From Trichomonas tenax (taxonomy: Eukaryota; Parabasalia; Trichomonadida; Trichomonadidae): a DNA stretch of 16,479 nucleotides. The notes under the pieces were generated by a model. The model searched no databases. It had not been told where the DNA came from and saw only the letters and a list, made by a program, of their open reading frames with translations. A program made the position numbers and the translations under genes. The stretch spans positions 1 through 16,479 of the forward strand of contig JALKBU010001118.1 of assembly GCA_023091735.1 (NCBI GenBank). Reading direction: 5' to 3'. This document shows positions 1-9,376 of this stretch, piece by piece (position 1 is the stretch's first letter; each line of letters opens with the position of its first letter).

Positions 1-315
1 AATTATTTTAAAAATTAACTTAAAAATTAGTTGCTCGGATTTGTTGTTTATATATAGTGTTTGGAATACATCCTTTATATGTATGTTTTACAAAATCGGG
101 CAACTAACCCCCAACATATACTACTATTGATGCATAATACCTGTAAATTAGTCATACATATTAATGATGCACTAAAAATACGTGGAATTATGAAATGAAA
201 TGAAACAACTAAAAAGGGGTTATATAATGATCAAGAAAGGGTGTTTATTTCTTAAAAAGGGGAAACTTATCCCCATTATAAATCGGCTGACCCTGATATT
301 TTAAGTTCAGGCAGA

Positions 316-341
316 GCCCGAAAGAATACGTTTTTTCGGGC
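316..341. repeat. Hairpin: 8-bp inverted repeat
   Basis: GCCCGAAA is followed after 10 bases by its exact reverse complement TTTCGGGC. The last part, TCGGGCAACT at 336-345, also occurs directly repeated at 96-105, and a two-mismatch inverted copy lies at 29-38. The function is unknown. A structured non-coding element or the edge of a small repeat is possible. Confidence 0.5.
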
Positions 342-350
342 AACTCGCCT

Positions 351-368
351 CGAAAAGTTAACTTTTCG
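351..368. repeat. Perfect 18-bp palindrome
   Basis: CGAAAAGTTAACTTTTCG is self-complementary over all 18 bases, centred on GTTAAC. It lies 9 bases after the hairpin. It could be a dimeric protein-binding site, a cruciform, or part of a repeat. The sequence alone does not decide. Confidence 0.6.
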
Positions 369-429
369 GATATCCCTAAAATACGTGATATTGATGATAA
401 AATCGCCGGATAAAATTTAAACAACAATT

Positions 430-2316
430 TTATTTAACAGTCGTTCTCTTCCACACAGCGAAGACAACGGAGTTATATATCAATTTCCAGTGCGTGGAAT
501 TTGGTAAAGGATTGAATTGATATTCCGGTTCAGCGGGTCTGAACCCGACATAGCTGACATTCAGTTCATCAACCGCTGTTGTGTTTTCTGGGTCTTCAAC
601 AAGTTCTCTCATTATCCTTTGTCGATCGTCATAATCCAAACCGTGATTTTTCAGCCACCCGATGTAGCCCACTAGAACTTGTCTTCCTGCGAGTGTAACT
701 ATTGGGTTCTCGTGCTGGTAGTCTGTTATCCATACAGCTTCCGGTTCAGTGTTTCTAATGACGAAATCAGCGATGGAATAAGGAGCGTCATAAATGTCCC
801 ATTCCAAGCTTCTTCCATGGATTGTTCTCATGACACACAAGTATCCAGCCCATACGCTAAAGATGAATAGAGCGAAACTTACAATCTTTCCTATAATGTT
901 GTACCTAAACAACTTCGTAAGGAATAAAGCAACACCTGCAGTTGCCACAGGAATGAAACTCGCGTTCCAGACTTTGGTGTTATCAACAGGCCACGGCTGG
1001 TACCATATGAAGTTGCCTATAAAGAAAACAGCAAGAGCTGGTATGTATAGCTTTAGTTGGTGCTCATTGAGAATCACTGGAGCGTGAAAAACTGCCATGA
1101 CAATGAAACTGCCCAAAGCTCTCCACCAAAGCTGATACAAATGCAGTTTCACGTACTCTTGGTAATCATTGATGAGGTCCAACTTCATGAAACTCGTTCT
1201 GCCAAGATAAGGAAGGCACTGGAATGCACCGAAAGCAATAGCAATGATACCAAGAGTAAAGTAGTTTCTAATGAAAATTATCATCTTTTGGTGTGTTTTA
1301 TCATTGAACGGGAATGTGAGAATTGCCAATGTAACGCCATATTGTGCAAGTGCTATAACAGAGTGAGGATGTACCTGTGGCAATTCAGCAACTAATAAAC
1401 CAGCAACAATGAATCCTTTGATATCTTTCGTTCCATTAAACTTCATCAAAATTAATATCACTGACCAAGCAATTGGGATCGAAAACAATGATGCACGCTG
1501 AGGCAGCAATATATGAGCTATTGCTTGAAGCCAGAATTCTTGATGATCTTGGCCCCAAAAGTGAACATAATCAGTAATCCAATGATCACGTTTTGCTTTG
1601 ATAAATAATGACGTAAAACCTGTTCCTCCATTGAATGAGAACAGAAAAGAACCAACAACAGCTGAAAATTCACTCTTTGAGAAATGATAAATTAAATCTG
1701 TTAATATTATATAAACAGCTAAAATAAACGACACAGATGGCAAAAACGCTCCATCATGAATCGATATTCCGTAGCAAGACATTAAAACAGACGCGTAATA
1801 GTTCGGAATAAAAGGATATCCGAGTTTAACATGTGCGTAGAACGGAGAAACAATGTCGAACAGATGCTTTCTGTTCTTGTTGCATCCATAAGCGAATGAA
1901 CTAATGATGTTCATGTGAAATGGAAAATCTCCAAATGATGCTGCGTGAGTCCAAAATCCATCATAAAGGAGTCCATCCCAAACTAAGTAAATCATGATTC
2001 CCGTTGGAATTCCGACGCCAATTATATAGGTTTGCCATCGTAAAATCGGTATTTTATTATATTTCGTTGTTAATCTGTAAAGATGTATTAAAATTGCAAT
2101 GAAAACAAGAATCAGTGAATGTATTATTCCATGCTTTTGTGATAATGGAAACCATAATTGCAAGATATAAAATATCCAGGCTGAAAAAATGTTGCCAAAA
2201 ACGGATCCAATGGCAGCGCGTGTTATAACATTGAATGAATTCTGTAGGAATATCGAAACTACTTCGAATCCGAAAAATAATGAACTTAAGATTGTAAATA
2301 TTGGAAGAAGTAACAT
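430..2316 (-). CDS. Polytopic membrane protein, GT-C glycosyltransferase-like
   Basis: The 628-residue protein has roughly 11-13 hydrophobic segments between residues 5 and 495, then a soluble C-terminal domain (about 511-628). The loop after the early segments carries SFGDFPFH (127-134) and LGYPFIPNYY (165-174). An acidic residue (D130) in the first large non-cytoplasmic loop, a polytopic core and a soluble tail are the usual plan of GT-C enzymes, which transfer sugars from lipid-linked donors in the ER lumen. The tail has LAGRQVLVGYIGW (542-554) and three N-glycosylation sequons (N578, N586, N606), which fits a luminal location. The fold call rests on architecture and motif style, not on a matched family, so substrate and reaction are unknown. 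A transporter or another polytopic enzyme remains possible. The ATG start is supported by an initiator motif 4-9 bases upstream. The TAA stop lies within AAATAAAA, matching the UAAA-type poly(A) signal known near stops in Trichomonas. Confidence 0.85.
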   Translation of the reverse strand: MLLLPIFTILSSLFFGFEVVSIFLQNSFNVITRAAIGSVFGNIFSAWIFYILQLWFPLSQKHGIIHSLILVFIAILIHLYRLTTKYNKIPILRWQTYIIGVGIPTGIMIYLVWDGLLYDGFWTHAASFGDFPFHMNIISSFAYGCNKNRKHLFDIVSPFYAHVKLGYPFIPNYYASVLMSCYGISIHDGAFLPSVSFILAVYIILTDLIYHFSKSEFSAVVGSFLFSFNGGTGFTSLFIKAKRDHWITDYVHFWGQDHQEFWLQAIAHILLPQRASLFSIPIAWSVILILMKFNGTKDIKGFIVAGLLVAELPQVHPHSVIALAQYGVTLAILTFPFNDKTHQKMIIFIRNYFTLGIIAIAFGAFQCLPYLGRTSFMKLDLINDYQEYVKLHLYQLWWRALGSFIVMAVFHAPVILNEHQLKLYIPALAVFFIGNFIWYQPWPVDNTKVWNASFIPVATAGVALFLTKLFRYNIIGKIVSFALFIFSVWAGYLCVMRTIHGRSLEWDIYDAPYSIADFVIRNTEPEAVWITDYQHENPIVTLAGRQVLVGYIGWLKNHGLDYDDRQRIMRELVEDPENTTAVDELNVSYVGFRPAEPEYQFNPLPNSTHWKLIYNSVVFAVWKRTTVK

Positions 2317-2319
2317 AAA

Positions 2320-2325
2320 TAATGA
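2320..2325 (-). promoter_or_regulatory. Initiator (Inr) TCATTA
   Basis: On the minus strand TCATTA lies just before the ATG at 2316 and fits the trichomonad initiator consensus TCA(+1)YTW. With the A as +1 the 5' untranslated leader would be 7 nt, typical of the very short trichomonad leaders. Its position supports the chosen start codon. Confidence 0.6.
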
Positions 2326-3803
2326 TCAATTTTATATCGCTTTGACTTTAAAATCAATTTAAAAACTATCATTGCAATACTTGAACAAGAAAATTCAATT
2401 ATACCTTTTAAATCAAATAAAGGTACACCTGAAAATTGCTCAAAATTTTGTTAAAATTGCAATTTGTTAGGTATATACGCAATGAAGAACAATAATAAAT
2501 AATGCATTATAACAAATTTTAGTAAAGCTTAATGTTTATATAGTCAACGTATAGAATGTTATGGATACCAAAAAATTCAAAAATAATTTCGCAATTTTTT
2601 GTGCAAAATTCTTGATACTGTCCTTGGTTGGACCAAATATCATATTTCAATGATGCAGTCCATTTTTATACTCGTATCAATGCCTACTCCCGAAATCGAA
2701 AAATTTGTTCATTTTTTGAGACAGGTAAAATGAGGTATATACGAGGTATTTAATAACTATATCATCTATAGTGCTGTGTTTTTGATTTTTTTTCCCACAA
2801 TAATGAAATATGAACGAATTCGAATTCATATTTCGAAAACCCTCTGTAGGAAACTCCTAATAATATCATATTTTGTTTAGCTCTTGTAGGTTATCATAGT
2901 GTAGAACTGGCAATCTCTTTTTTTTGACTGCAAACCTCATGCTGTATGATGGAGATGTGATGGTCAGCACACTAAGGTGCAATAACAACATGAAGAAAAA
3001 TATCGAATTTAAATCTCCAATTTTGTCTTGTTTTTAAGTCTAATTATACCTGTAGATACTCCCTCAACTGCTTAATACATTAACAGTCTCCTGAAATCCT
3101 TGAGTTATACTCTAGGCATTTTACAGTGAGATTATATGATCCGATAATTTTTGAAATAACGAACTTTAATCAAATCCTAAGTTGATCTATTTCCTGTATG
3201 AGGTTAATTATAACAACCAAACTAAATGCTAATTTTGCTTTTATATTTGGATTATGAGAAATAATATTCAAAATTGATATAATCTACATTGATGTTTCAT
3301 AATATTGATGATCAACTAGCATTTTCAGAGTATATCAAACATTTGGTTCTAAAATACATCAAACTCTCACACAGAGTCAAGAAATTCTTCATTTTATATT
3401 TATCAAATATAAAGTTGTTTATTGATGATAGTACAAAAGCTATTGAGTTCATTTCAATAGATATATATAATATATAATATGCTGTATCTATTATCTGAGT
3501 TTTGTTTAAATTGGATGCACAGAAAACATGTTAAAACTTTGTTAATCATGTCAGTGTTTCTCATAAATGAAAACTTGATTTATTAAGGGCGGAGTTTTTA
3601 GAACCTTGTTTCGATCTATATCCACATGTGTATACTTCAGCTATATATACCGTCTGTTTCATTAAAATTATCCAACTTACTTTAGATCACGCGTTACGTG
3701 TCAATTTTGACCCCAGTGAAAAAGGAAAAATAAGTTCATTGGTGATTCAAAATAAGTTAATAAACAATAAATTTATGAACAAATAACAAAATACAATATT
3801 AAA
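2326..3803. other. AT-rich intergenic spacer
   Basis: I see no convincing gene here. A plus-strand frame at 3289-3477 (62 codons, opening TTG-ATG, with LKYIKLSHRVKKFFILYL) is the only readable stretch and may be a relic or chance. The block at about 3590-3715 is less AT-biased than its surroundings and ends in GTCAATTTTGACCCCAGTG. It may be the end of an old transposon, but no partner terminus is visible. Confidence 0.5.
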
Positions 3804-6800
3804 CTATACCATGTTTTCTGGTTGTGGTTCTGGATCTTCGAGAGGAACGATTGGTATTGACCACATCTAAATCTTTCTATCTCTGAATTCTGTTTCGCCA
3901 ATAGAAACTGGGTTCATCTTTGCTTTAGAACTTGCGCACTCGAGAGTTGTCTTGTCGAACACGATTTGATCCGGTTTAGCGAACTTCATCAATCTCTCAG
4001 CAATTGTGTACATGTCACCGTCAGTGACAGCAATGGGAGCACCTTCCATGAGAACTTTGCAATAAATTGGACCACTAGTAGCAACGCCTGCTTTGAACGC
4101 AACAGTAACACCTTTATTCAAAGCGTCTTCTTCGAGTCTCTTGGCAGCCAAGAATATGAAGTTTAGCAAATCCGAAGCTTCATTGATACCATCAGCGTCA
4201 TCAGTGAACTGACCAGCAACGAATACACTGTAACCATTGTGCAAACCAAGTGTTGATATTCTTAAGAACTTGTGAAGATACTGAACGAAACCGACTTTGG
4301 CTTCTGAGATTAAGTCCATAATCATTTGTGGCGTCAGGACAGCGTCCATATCGAAGAAGCCAAGTTCTGCATATGCAACTGTGCCAATGCCAGACGAAAA
4401 TACACATGTTTCTTCACCTGCATGTAATCTAACAGCAGTGTGTGAAGGAATGACAAGCCGAAGAAGCTGCAAAGTTGATTTGTTCTCAAGCTGATAATGT
4501 TCTTCATCTTGTGTTTCTCTACCGATTTCCTTGATCAATACTGCGACGTAAGCGTAAAATCCTTGGACTTCTTTGAGATCGTATGTTAAGCAATCAGCAG
4601 AAGTAATACCTTTGAGATAAACCTGCATTGGTGTCCCTTCTTTGCTTGTTGCCTTGAAAGTGAAGTTTTCTGTTTTATCTTTTGCATCCTGGAAAGTGAA
4701 GAAGGCTCTGTTGACGTTATCCAATAAACTCTGATTTTTTGATAGATCAAAGAACAAGCCGAGGATCGCCTTGATATCAACATTGCTTGAATCTATCTCT
4801 GATATGTCGAAGGAGTTGATATTGAAGAACTTTCCGTAAGCATCGAATAAGAAGATTTTCTCTGGAATTTCGAAAGCAATCTCTGATTGAAGCTTTGGTG
4901 TTACAGATCTCCTGAAAGAGTCCTCGAACATCCTGTAGTTCATGTGGTTGATGGAGCGCTGCAGCCACTTGTTGATGTAAATTGTGCTTCTAAATGTTTC
5001 CGGATTAATGCCACACAAAAATTGCGTTGTCAACTGAAAATATCCATCAAGATGTCGAGTGTGTTTGAGAATAGGAATCAAGAAGATCCAAAGAAGAATA
5101 ATAACTGAGACAATAAAAATCAAAAGCGCAATCTGGAAACTCATGCTTATAACGCTATTAGCGCCAGAAATGTAAATTCCTGTTGACATCGTCTGTAATG
5201 TGCGTCAAAAGAAGGTGATTGTAAGCGAGCCAGCAATAGCTTGATGTATTCAAGTGGCTTGCGTTGTGTTTGTAGTTATTAATGATGCCAACAGTAGTCA
5301 TGGACAATAACTGCAGTCTGACTTCTAAGCCGAGATTCTTGTAACCCTGGTGGCTGATTGAGCTGTATGAACGATTGACTTTATCTTCGAAAACTTGGAG
5401 ATCGGAAATGTTTCCATTGAACAAAACTTCGATATCAGGGTATTCTCTAAATGTGAATGGAATTGTTGAATCCTCATACGTCAGTATTCCATGCAGCGAT
5501 TCAGAGAGTTAAGTGAAGAAAAGCGTTAAGTTAATGATATTCGAAGAATTAAGTAAAACCAATCCTGGGATATCGCGATTGAATGACTCGATAGCAGCGA
5601 GTGATGCATATTGTAATGTTGAGAACCTTGAAGCTGAATAGCAAAGCATCTTTGTTCTACCAATAAATGATGAGTTGACTGATTTGCCGTAATATTTAAG
5701 CGATAACATTGCAATAGCGCCCAATATAATAAATATTGTCATCCAAACAATGTAACCAACTAAACCTGTTGTTGAAGCAATATTCCACATCGATGTGAAC
5801 TGATACAATGACTCAATTGCCATTGCTTTAGTTTTCTCATCTTTTCCACTCTGTCCATTGCTTTTGATTGTTGCTCCAATAGCATTTGAGCGCTCAATAT
5901 ATTTGACTGATAAATCTGATATAGGTTTCAAGTTATTCAACAATGTCTTGAGTTCATCAGAATGACAAGTTGGCTGGAAGCAGGATATATTTACTGTTGT
6001 ATTCACATAGAAGCTTGGAATGTTTGTTGCAATATTGGAAATGCACTGTGTCATCAATTCTAAAGCTCGTGCAAGTAAAGCGTTGTAATATCTGTCGAAT
6101 ATATTGATTGGTTGCTGATAATTCATGGCTTCTATCATTTCTTGTCTTCATGATGCTGTGGAGAAGAATTTAGAACACAAATATGGCAAATTTTCGTTGT
6201 GTTCCTTGATAAACTTGGTGATATTTTCTAAAGTATCAAAATCATTTGCTACGCCTTCAATTGTTGTGTTCGAAATATATCCGGAGCTGAACAAACACAA
6301 TCTTCTTGAAGCCATTGTCAAAGAAGCAATTTCAATCAAAACATCTGAACCAGCATTAATGATTTCCAACAAAGAAGGATATTCTTTCAGCTTAACAAGT
6401 GTAACAATAATAATCGCTGAGAAGCATCCAATAATAATAAGGAAAGAGGAAAGCATCAATGTCCAAACAGCAGCTGATGCACCGTTTGTGTTATGCTTAA
6501 CCAGGCGCTCTTGTTCTGAATATGAGCTGAGATCTTGCAAATATGAATTATAACTCTTGGTCGTATCTTTCATTAGAACTTGAATGCTTCCAACTGATTG
6601 TCTTCCGGCGTCTCTCAACTGCTCTTGGATTTCGATGAATGACGACGAAGTGTTGTTGATGTAATTGTAACACTCAACGAAAGAAGATTTGACTTCGAGG
6701 AGATAACTAATATATAAACTGATTGCATCAATGGAATATGGATAACAAAGAAGAAGTTCATCGAAGTGCGTTGTTGCTTCATTGATGGCATCCCTGAGTT

Positions 6801-8393
6801 TGCAAATTCCTTCTCTCATTGATACAATGTTGTGCTTGAGAACTGCACCCCAGAATGTTGAAATGCAGCACCTGCAGCGTGCATGAGCAGCTGTAGCTTT
6901 GACTTTTAGCAGTTTCAAGAATATCGGTTGATCTGAAATAGCGTCTGTGTGGTCTCTGTCAAGAATGTGAATAGCAATTGATTGCGGTAACGAGAAATTG
7001 CTTTGATCTCTGAGATATTGAAGCAAAACTGTCTGTGTTTGAGCGTCTTCGTGGAAATAATTGCACACTTGAGCACACATGAACAGTGATTTGTCATCAA
7101 TGAAGAAATTGAGTCCCCATCTGATGAAATCGAAGTTTGTAACAGCGGGCATTCTCGATGAGGCGCCGATAGCAACATTTGTTTGGAATTCTCTCGCTGA
7201 TGAAATTCCGAGTGATGAGAAGCCCTGCATAACGTTGTGTGCATCCTGCGACAATGGAATATGGCTATCTTTGTTGCCAGAGAAGATTAATGGTGATGTT
7301 GGAGGTAAAACTGGTTGCGACTATCTATAGACGATATATAACTTCATTAATTATTTGTTCATGGACCAGGATATGATGGCTCTGAAGAAGAATGCTAAGA
7401 TAACGAAAGCAATCACATCAACAACAAAAACAATCGGTGAGGTTAATGAATTAAGGAAATATTTGATGTTCATTAACAAAATAGAGAAGAAACCTGTCGA
7501 TAAGATTGTTGCAATGTATCTTGCATCTTGATAATTGTTAAAAATTGGTGCCGTGCAAGTAAAATACAAAAAGTATGGATTTGTTGCGAACAAATCAATT
7601 ATGGAGTATATTAATATCATAAGTTGGCTGTTGAGATCAAAAAAAACCTTCGAGAAAAGAGAGAATAATGAAATAAAACTCAAGCCTCAAAAGATGACCG
7701 AGATCTGATGCCCATAGTCTAAACATGATCTTAAAGTTCAATATGGCGGCGTTTCTTATCAATAAATAGCCAAAATAATGAGTAATTGTCGCTAATATGA
7801 ATGAAAAAGCACCAAAAAAGATGCCCTTAATCAATAATGCATCAGACTGTTTGAAAAAAACAAGGCATTTTTAAGGAGAAATCCGAAGCCGTTTGCTACT
7901 ATTACCGATAAATTTGGTGAAATTAAAACATTTGATATACTTAAATAAAGCATTAATGTGTTAGATATTGATTTTTCTACCGGATCTCGAAGAAGTACAA
8001 CGAAGTGGATGATCGTATTTATCGCGAAATAAAGAGAATATATGAAAATCAATATCGATCTATACAAATTACCGTTTTGCATCACTGAAAGGTGTAAAAG
8101 AAGAGTCAAAACAGTGATAAAAACGCCTGACGCTGAGTTATTACCCCAAAAATTCGAAGCTGAAGGCATTAAATATATTTATATAATCCGAGCATTTGTA
8201 TTATGTGAATCAGCATCGAAATGTTGCAAATGATCGGCCTGCATCCATTAAATCGCGTCATATTTGTTGCGAGGTGCTTCAGACTTTGCGCAATTCTTTC
8301 TTTGAATCTGGGCCCGTTTGCTCCATCTAAAATGGACTGATTCGAGAAGCTGAGGAAGTTCATCGTCGACCCTGCTACGGCACTGTTTGTCAT
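3804..8393 (-). pseudogene. Decayed polytopic receptor-type nucleotidyl cyclase
   Basis: Eight successive minus-strand open stretches join into one gene of about 1,530 codons, a length typical of the expanded trichomonad adenylate/guanylate cyclase family. Order: cytoplasmic N-terminus (MTNSAVAGSTMNFLS), a block of about 8-10 membrane segments (8230-7351), a long middle region with two isolated membrane helices (WTLMLSSFLIIIGCFSAIII and VGYIVWMTIFIILGAIAML), a last helix (ALLIFIVSVIILLWIFLIPI), a linker that may be PAS-like, and a C-terminal cyclase domain. Lesions: a frameshift with TAA at 8169-8171; frameshifts in an A7 run (7854-7860) and an A8 run (7639-7646); TAA 7351-7353; TAG 7321-7323; TGA 6148-6150; TAA 5509-5511; a frameshift between 5161 and 5204; TAG 3867-3869. 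After the last stop the frame continues 20 codons to TAG at 3804, giving an acidic, proline-rich tail. Upstream of the ATG the frame stays open for about 18 codons, so the original start may be lost. Confidence 0.85.
3936..4454 (-). other. Cyclase catalytic-domain region inside the pseudogene
   Basis: Residue numbers refer to the open stretch that starts at 5189. The domain opens with LRLVIPSHTAVRLHAGEE (243-260), a close match to the class III lead-in LLPxxIAxRLxxGE. It continues through IGTVAYAELGFFD (268-280), the block normally FxDIxGFT, and TPQMIMDLI (286-294). Then come ISTLGLHNGYSVFVAG (311-326), in place of KTIGDxYMxxxG, and FKAGVATSGPI (365-375), in place of RIGIxTGPV. It ends with DGDMYTIAERL (390-400), in place of GDTVNxASRM. 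The first metal aspartate is Glu275. The second is missing with extra residues inserted, the base-specifying Lys is Ser312, and the conserved Asn is Thr395. The transition-state Arg is retained (Arg399). This copy was probably not a standard active cyclase. Confidence 0.7.
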
Positions 8394-8429
8394 CGCCTTC
8401 GTGCTGTAGGCAGAAGCCTGTCCGTGTTT

Positions 8430-8435
8430 TAATGA
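8430..8435 (-). promoter_or_regulatory. Candidate initiator TCATTA of the cyclase pseudogene
   Basis: A minus-strand TCATTA fits the trichomonad TCAYTW initiator and lies about 40 nt before the first in-frame ATG. That is longer than the usual leader, which fits either a lost upstream ATG or a chance match in AT-rich DNA. Confidence 0.3.
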
Positions 8436-8447
8436 ATTTTTCTTTGA

Positions 8448-9376
8448 TTTTTAGATATGATTTTGATATACCTTCACTTTTCTAAATATGTTTTAATCAA
8501 AATTCGTATGTTTTACCACAAAATAAAAATCAAATTGATTTGTAAATTATTTGATGGTGCGTCGAAATTTGCAATTTATATAATACGTTATTCTTATTGA
8601 AATTTATTTTCTATGGAATTGTAAAAATTGTTAGAAGATTATAATTAGGGTCGGTAATAAATTTTGAGGGGGTTCTAATCTTTTATTAATATCATTGGGA
8701 GTAATATATTACAAAAATCATGAATTTATGACATGTAAATTATTTTGAATACTTTATTTGTCACAAAATATGTTTACATGACATAATAAGAGCTCATTTC
8801 ATATTGATCACTCTCTGATTAGTGATAAAATCTATTGATTTTTCTCAAAGCAAAGAATGGTATGATGTAATATCATAATTGCATTCAATTGATTGCGATC
8901 AATTTGATTTCATAATGCTGATAAAATGAGTATGATTGAATCCATTTCATAATGATGATTTAATGTAAGTAATTGACGTAATATCATAATAATGACAGAA
9001 ATATAATGATTGGTTAGCATCATGTCGACATCTACTAAATATTGAACGAATTTGAGAGACTTCACTACAACAGCAAATTAATAATGGGTAATCATTCACA
9101 TTTTACTGTAAAACGTGAATGACTGACATCACATCATGATGATAATGAAATATGAATGATTGATTCCATAACTTATAATGATTCATTCTATATCATAATA
9201 TAATGATGATAAATATGGATTGAATGATGCAATATCATGAATATTAAACTTGTTTGATTTAAGTGAGTTCTTGATGAGCAAAACTTAATTCTAAATCAAT
9301 GGCATTCTTATTTCCAGTCAGAAATAAAATGGCTTCAAAATTTCCATAGTAAAAATACATTGTGACATTTCATCTT
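8448..9376. other. AT-rich low-complexity spacer
   Basis: No frame here reads like protein. The second half is dominated by short words such as AATGATGA, ATCATAAT and GATTGATT and includes the degenerate repeat listed separately. Nothing else is visible. Confidence 0.5.
8863..9242. repeat. Degenerate repeat, unit TGAYGYAATATCATRAT
   Basis: Near-identical copies lie at 8863-8879 (TGATGTAATATCATAAT), 8974-8990 (TGACGTAATATCATAAT) and 9225-9242 (TGATGCAATATCATGAAT), with a weaker TATATCATAAT around 9189. Spacing is irregular (111 then 251 bases). Each copy is a partial inverted repeat (TGAT...ATCA). It may be an old decayed tandem array or low-complexity drift. Confidence 0.35.

Larger units (their letters stand above)
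245..427 (-). other. Doubtful 60-codon reading frame, possible gene or repeat relic
   Basis: An open frame lies directly downstream of the membrane-protein gene on the same strand. It begins at TTG, with no ATG; the frame opens after a TAA. The peptide includes RGELPEKTYSFGLCLNL and GQPIYNGDKFPLFKK, which are less low-complexity than random AT-rich translation, and the DNA is visibly richer in G and C than the spacer around it. No family is recognised. The frame overlaps a hairpin and an 18-bp palindrome, so the stretch may instead be part of a dispersed repeat whose open frame is accidental. I see no promoter motif for it. Confidence 0.2.

Noticed and set aside
81..110. Very short trichomonad-type intron (GTATGT followed by ACTAAC)
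   Set aside because: The 3' part reads ACTAACCCCCAACAT, without the ACACAG end needed, and no coding sequence flanks it.
679..1395. Plus-strand open frames of 63-112 codons
   Set aside because: They are antisense shadows of the membrane-protein gene, with no independent protein-like features.
3867..8171. Stop-codon reassignment or programmed frameshifting to explain the broken cyclase frame
   Set aside because: All three stop codons occur inside the pseudogene together with several frameshifts, while the three intact genes have no internal stops and end in TAA, TAA and TGA. No slippery-site and structure pattern is shared by the junctions.
8863..9242. CRISPR-like array
   Set aside because: Only three or four imperfect copies at irregular spacing, no spacers of constant length, and a eukaryotic context.
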